From Hypholoma sublateritium FD-334 SS-4 (taxonomy: Eukaryota > Basidiomycota > Agaricomycetes > Agaricales > Strophariaceae), in contig KN817527.1 of the NCBI GenBank assembly GCA_000827495.1, positions 527,203 to 591,202 on the forward strand: a stretch of 64,000 nt of DNA, read 5' to 3'. Positions within the stretch are counted from its first letter, which is position 1, and each line of letters opens with the position of its first letter. Made by a program: the position numbers and the translations under genes. Under the pieces are notes generated by a model that was not told where the DNA came from, made no database searches, and was given only the letters and a program-made list of their open reading frames with translations. This document shows positions 61,526 to 64,000 of this stretch, in pieces.

Positions 61526-62756
61526 TTTGGTTCAGGAAGGATGAACGGTGGTTTGGTTGAGAAAGAGCAACTTGAAGCCACTCTTTGGCCAATGTCTATA
61601 ATTTATATATGTTAGTGTGCCACAGGAAGATGCCTCATCCCTTTTTCGACCACGATGGAAGCCACATTACGGCTAAAATATAGCATTGTTCTTACAGAGA
61701 CACATTATCTGCGCGCATGGCCGGGCTTCATACATCCGAACCAACGAAGCCGGTGGCCTGTCGGAATTCCAAGCGCAAGCGGCTTGTAACGCTGGTGTAG
61801 TGTAGTTTACAGAAGTGAAGGTGACGTTAGTTGGAAGAGCTGATTGAATAATTTTGCCTTACTCAACATTTAGAGGTAAAGCAAGGTAAATATTCGTATG
61901 CACTTGCGATCAGATTCAAGAAATATTGATGGCACACGGCGCTTGATTTGATGCGCCACTTTCCTTTTCGGGTCTATACGAGGTGTACATACAGATGGAC
62001 CGTCCCGGTCTTCCCGGGCCTTTAGCGGCTCTACTACGCTTTACTGCAGGTAGTTCTTGCCACTATTTCCTCCTACAAGAATCTAGTTGACGAAAGAGTA
62101 ATAACTCAACAGCAGGTGATATATGTGGCCTAGGTGCATGCTACCGCGACCAGCGGGCGCACGACGTACGCGATTTTGACTACGTGATTGTCCGGAATCC
62201 AGCAACTCGAGCAAAGCACTGGAAAAAATATAAGAGTTGAGGGGTACATAGTATTTAGGCGAGATAAATGTCAAAAAAATTATTGTCAAATCGCGGGACT
62301 TGGTTAAATCATTGCAATTTGCCGTGAGCAAGATTACAATTATGTCCCGGAAATTCTAAAGAATTTGGTTATTATCAACCAAGGTGACCGGTGACCTCAA
62401 ATAACAGTCGCCATTGTATGTAACGATCCCGAAAGGATTGGATTTTTGAATTTCTTTGGCTATCGTTGATCATATCTTTCTACTTATTTATGGACACTTG
62501 TTTCGCAAAGAGTCTTGAAAGGTATAGTGGAATACTCACATGAAGCGGCTGGCTCGACGAATAAAATCACAGATTGACATTACGACAGCATCCTCAAGAA
62601 AAGAAGGCATGTTTTCGGTGGCAAGCAATATACATAATGTGTTACAATTGAAGTGCGCGACAAAGAACTTGGTACTTGTGATCATGATACAGGGAATTTC
62701 GACTGAATGGGCGGAGGTAAGAAAAGTGAAGGCTACTGAAGTTACTCCACGTACCT
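61526..62756. other. Intergenic, no gene seen
   Basis: AT-rich 1.2 kb with short open frames only. Confidence 0.5.
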
Positions 62757-63203
62757 TTACTTCCTTCCGCCGCTGGACTTCGCGTCCGGGCCATCTTCGC
62801 TCCCACTCGTTTCCGAGCTCTGCTCCTGTGCGCGGTTCTGCCTTGCTCCGTAGCTCCCCTTGTCACCTCCTTTGGGAGAGTACGGCTCCTTGGTTTTTTC
62901 GACGCTCCTATATTTCTCGTGAAGGACCCCAGAGCGACTGTAGCCCGAGGGCGGCTCGTGGGGTTTCTGGACGCGGTCCGAGTCGCCGTCGACGCGGTGG
63001 ATAGTGGTGTCAGGTGGAGGCGTTGCGTCCACCTCCTTCGCGTAGCTGTCCGTCGTGTGCACCTTGCTGTCCTTCTTGTCTGATTGCACAAGGCGCGTGG
63101 TGTGCAGCCCTCCAACGCGCACGGACGCGATGTTGCTGTGCAATCCTAGCCTCTGCGGGAGGCCGCTGGTGCTAGCTGTGCGGAATTTGGGTAAGAAAAA
63201 CAT
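62757..63203 (-). CDS. Small protein with probable mitochondrial presequence
   Basis: A 148-residue frame from the ATG at 63203. The first 35 residues (MFFLPKFRTASTSGLPQRL ... SVRVGGLHTTRLV) contain Arg, Ser and Leu with almost no acid, as in mitochondrial targeting sequences, with a possible cleavage region around GGLHTTR. The rest is hydrophilic and disordered, with several Pro-Lys and Gly-Tyr pairs (EPYSPKGGDKGSYG). Similar short uncharacterised proteins are widespread in basidiomycetes. No fold or enzyme motif is seen. Confidence 0.6.
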   Translation of the reverse strand: MFFLPKFRTASTSGLPQRLGLHSNIASVRVGGLHTTRLVQSDKKDSKVHTTDSYAKEVDATPPPDTTIHRVDGDSDRVQKPHEPPSGYSRSGVLHEKYRSVEKTKEPYSPKGGDKGSYGARQNRAQEQSSETSGSEDGPDAKSSGGRK

Positions 63204-63876
63204 AGATTCGTGGAGACGAAGCTCTTGTGTGTGGTGAGTGAGATGGTGGGATGAATGAGCTCGATGCTTGGCTAGAAACTGTCCAGGCTTCTCACTGACA
63301 GCCCCGCAACCGCCATGGTGCGCACGGGACTAATGTCAGTGATGGTGATGTCACTTGTCAGATCACATGTGTGATCGCACATCCCTGGACCCTGATCATG
63401 AACCTATCAAATCCCCGGTATTTGGCAGTCCATTGTCATGGGCGCTTATCTTTTGACTCATAGAGTTTGCATAGAGTCCTTTCCTAGTCTGAAAAGGTTC
63501 TGGGGAGGTAAATACTATGTGGAATTATAACCTGCCATTATCGCAGCATTTCGACATCTGATCCCTCTCGCGGACCGCCACCGCTTTTACAATATGCTCT
63601 CTAAGTTCTTCAATCCTTGCGCGTTAAATTCCCTTCTTTAAGTTCAAGGAAGATTCAGCCAAAGGCAGAAGCTAGTCAAGCGATAACAGGTGCATGCTAA
63701 AACATTGACATATCATTGAATGATCGAGCAACAGTAGTAACTTATGATTCGATAAAAGTAGTACATGATGAGAAGAAATATTGCGGAGGTTATCTGGAAT
63801 TAAAAGAGCAACTCCGAAGGATGTAGGTATTCAAAGGGTACAATATAATATGATTGATGGCGCAATGCCGCGGCAC
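63204..63876. other. Intergenic, no gene seen
   Basis: Spacer between the mitochondrial-type gene and the 3' end of the next minus-strand gene. Confidence 0.5.
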
Positions 63877-64000
63877 TTAGCCATATTGTGCGCGCGGGAA
63901 GACCATATGCTGCTTCCGTTGACTCTTGATCGGCAAGGGCGTCTCGTCCATACCCTCCATCGGCCGTGCAAAGCTGAAGCTCCTGTCCGTGTAGATGCGC
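63877..64000 (-). CDS. 3' end of a gene running off the right edge
   Basis: In the frame with codons starting at 63999 the minus strand reads RIYTDRSFSFARPMEGMDET and on to RKQHMVFPRAQYG before TAA at 63879-63877. There is no stop in these 40 codons and the composition is coding-like. It is probably the C-terminus of a longer protein; the family is not recognised. Confidence 0.5.
   Translation of the reverse strand, partial: RIYTDRSFSFARPMEGMDETPLPIKSQRKQHMVFPRAQYG

Overview
The window looks like nuclear DNA of a filamentous basidiomycete, most likely an agaricomycete. Almost every gene is cut by GT-AG introns of about 40-80 nt with CTRAY-type branch sites. The gene content is eukaryotic (RPN14, STE7, DML1, OXR1, OPT, ACR3). 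Several proteins are of basidiomycete-typical kinds: a BTB protein, a seven-span membrane protein, an IPGAY-type Ala/Ser-rich pair, and a TKL kinase with an MLKL-NTD-like head. Exon models were built by hand from splice motifs and reading-frame continuity. All names rest on recognition of motifs, not on a database search.

Layout from left to right: partial BTB protein (-, runs off the left edge); IPGAY-type protein A (+) with two CRE palindromes and a TATA box; RPN14/PAAF1 (-); STE7-type MAPKK (+); acyltransferase-3 family membrane protein (+); seven-span membrane protein (-); IPGAY-type protein B (+), also with an upstream CRE; DML1/Misato (-); an unresolved stretch with gene-like fragments; a short WOPR (Gti1/Pac2) regulator (-); a second unresolved stretch; a Ser/Thr-rich single-span membrane protein (+); a membrane-anchored SDR (+); a THEM6-like hotdog protein (+); a 743-residue disordered protein (+).

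From 35 kb a low-GC stretch with ambiguous bases leads into two ACR3 arsenite transporter genes. They lie in inverted, convergent orientation around a gene for a small secreted protein. After about 3 kb without recognisable genes comes a 12-exon gene whose best model joins an MLKL-NTD-like helical region, a TKL kinase domain and a C-terminal basidiomycete domain (about 1330 aa). Then follow a two-WSC-domain secreted protein (+), OXR1 with a TLDc domain (-), an OPT transporter (-), an F-box-like protein (-), a small probably mitochondrial protein (-) and the 3' end of one more gene (-, runs off the right edge).

There is no operon-like organisation. Themes that recur are signalling (STE7, WOPR, TKL kinase), stress and metal handling (ACR3 pair, OXR1, CRE-linked IPGAY proteins), surface and secreted proteins, and organelle or proteasome upkeep (DML1, RPN14). 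No RNA genes, CRISPR arrays or intact transposons were seen.
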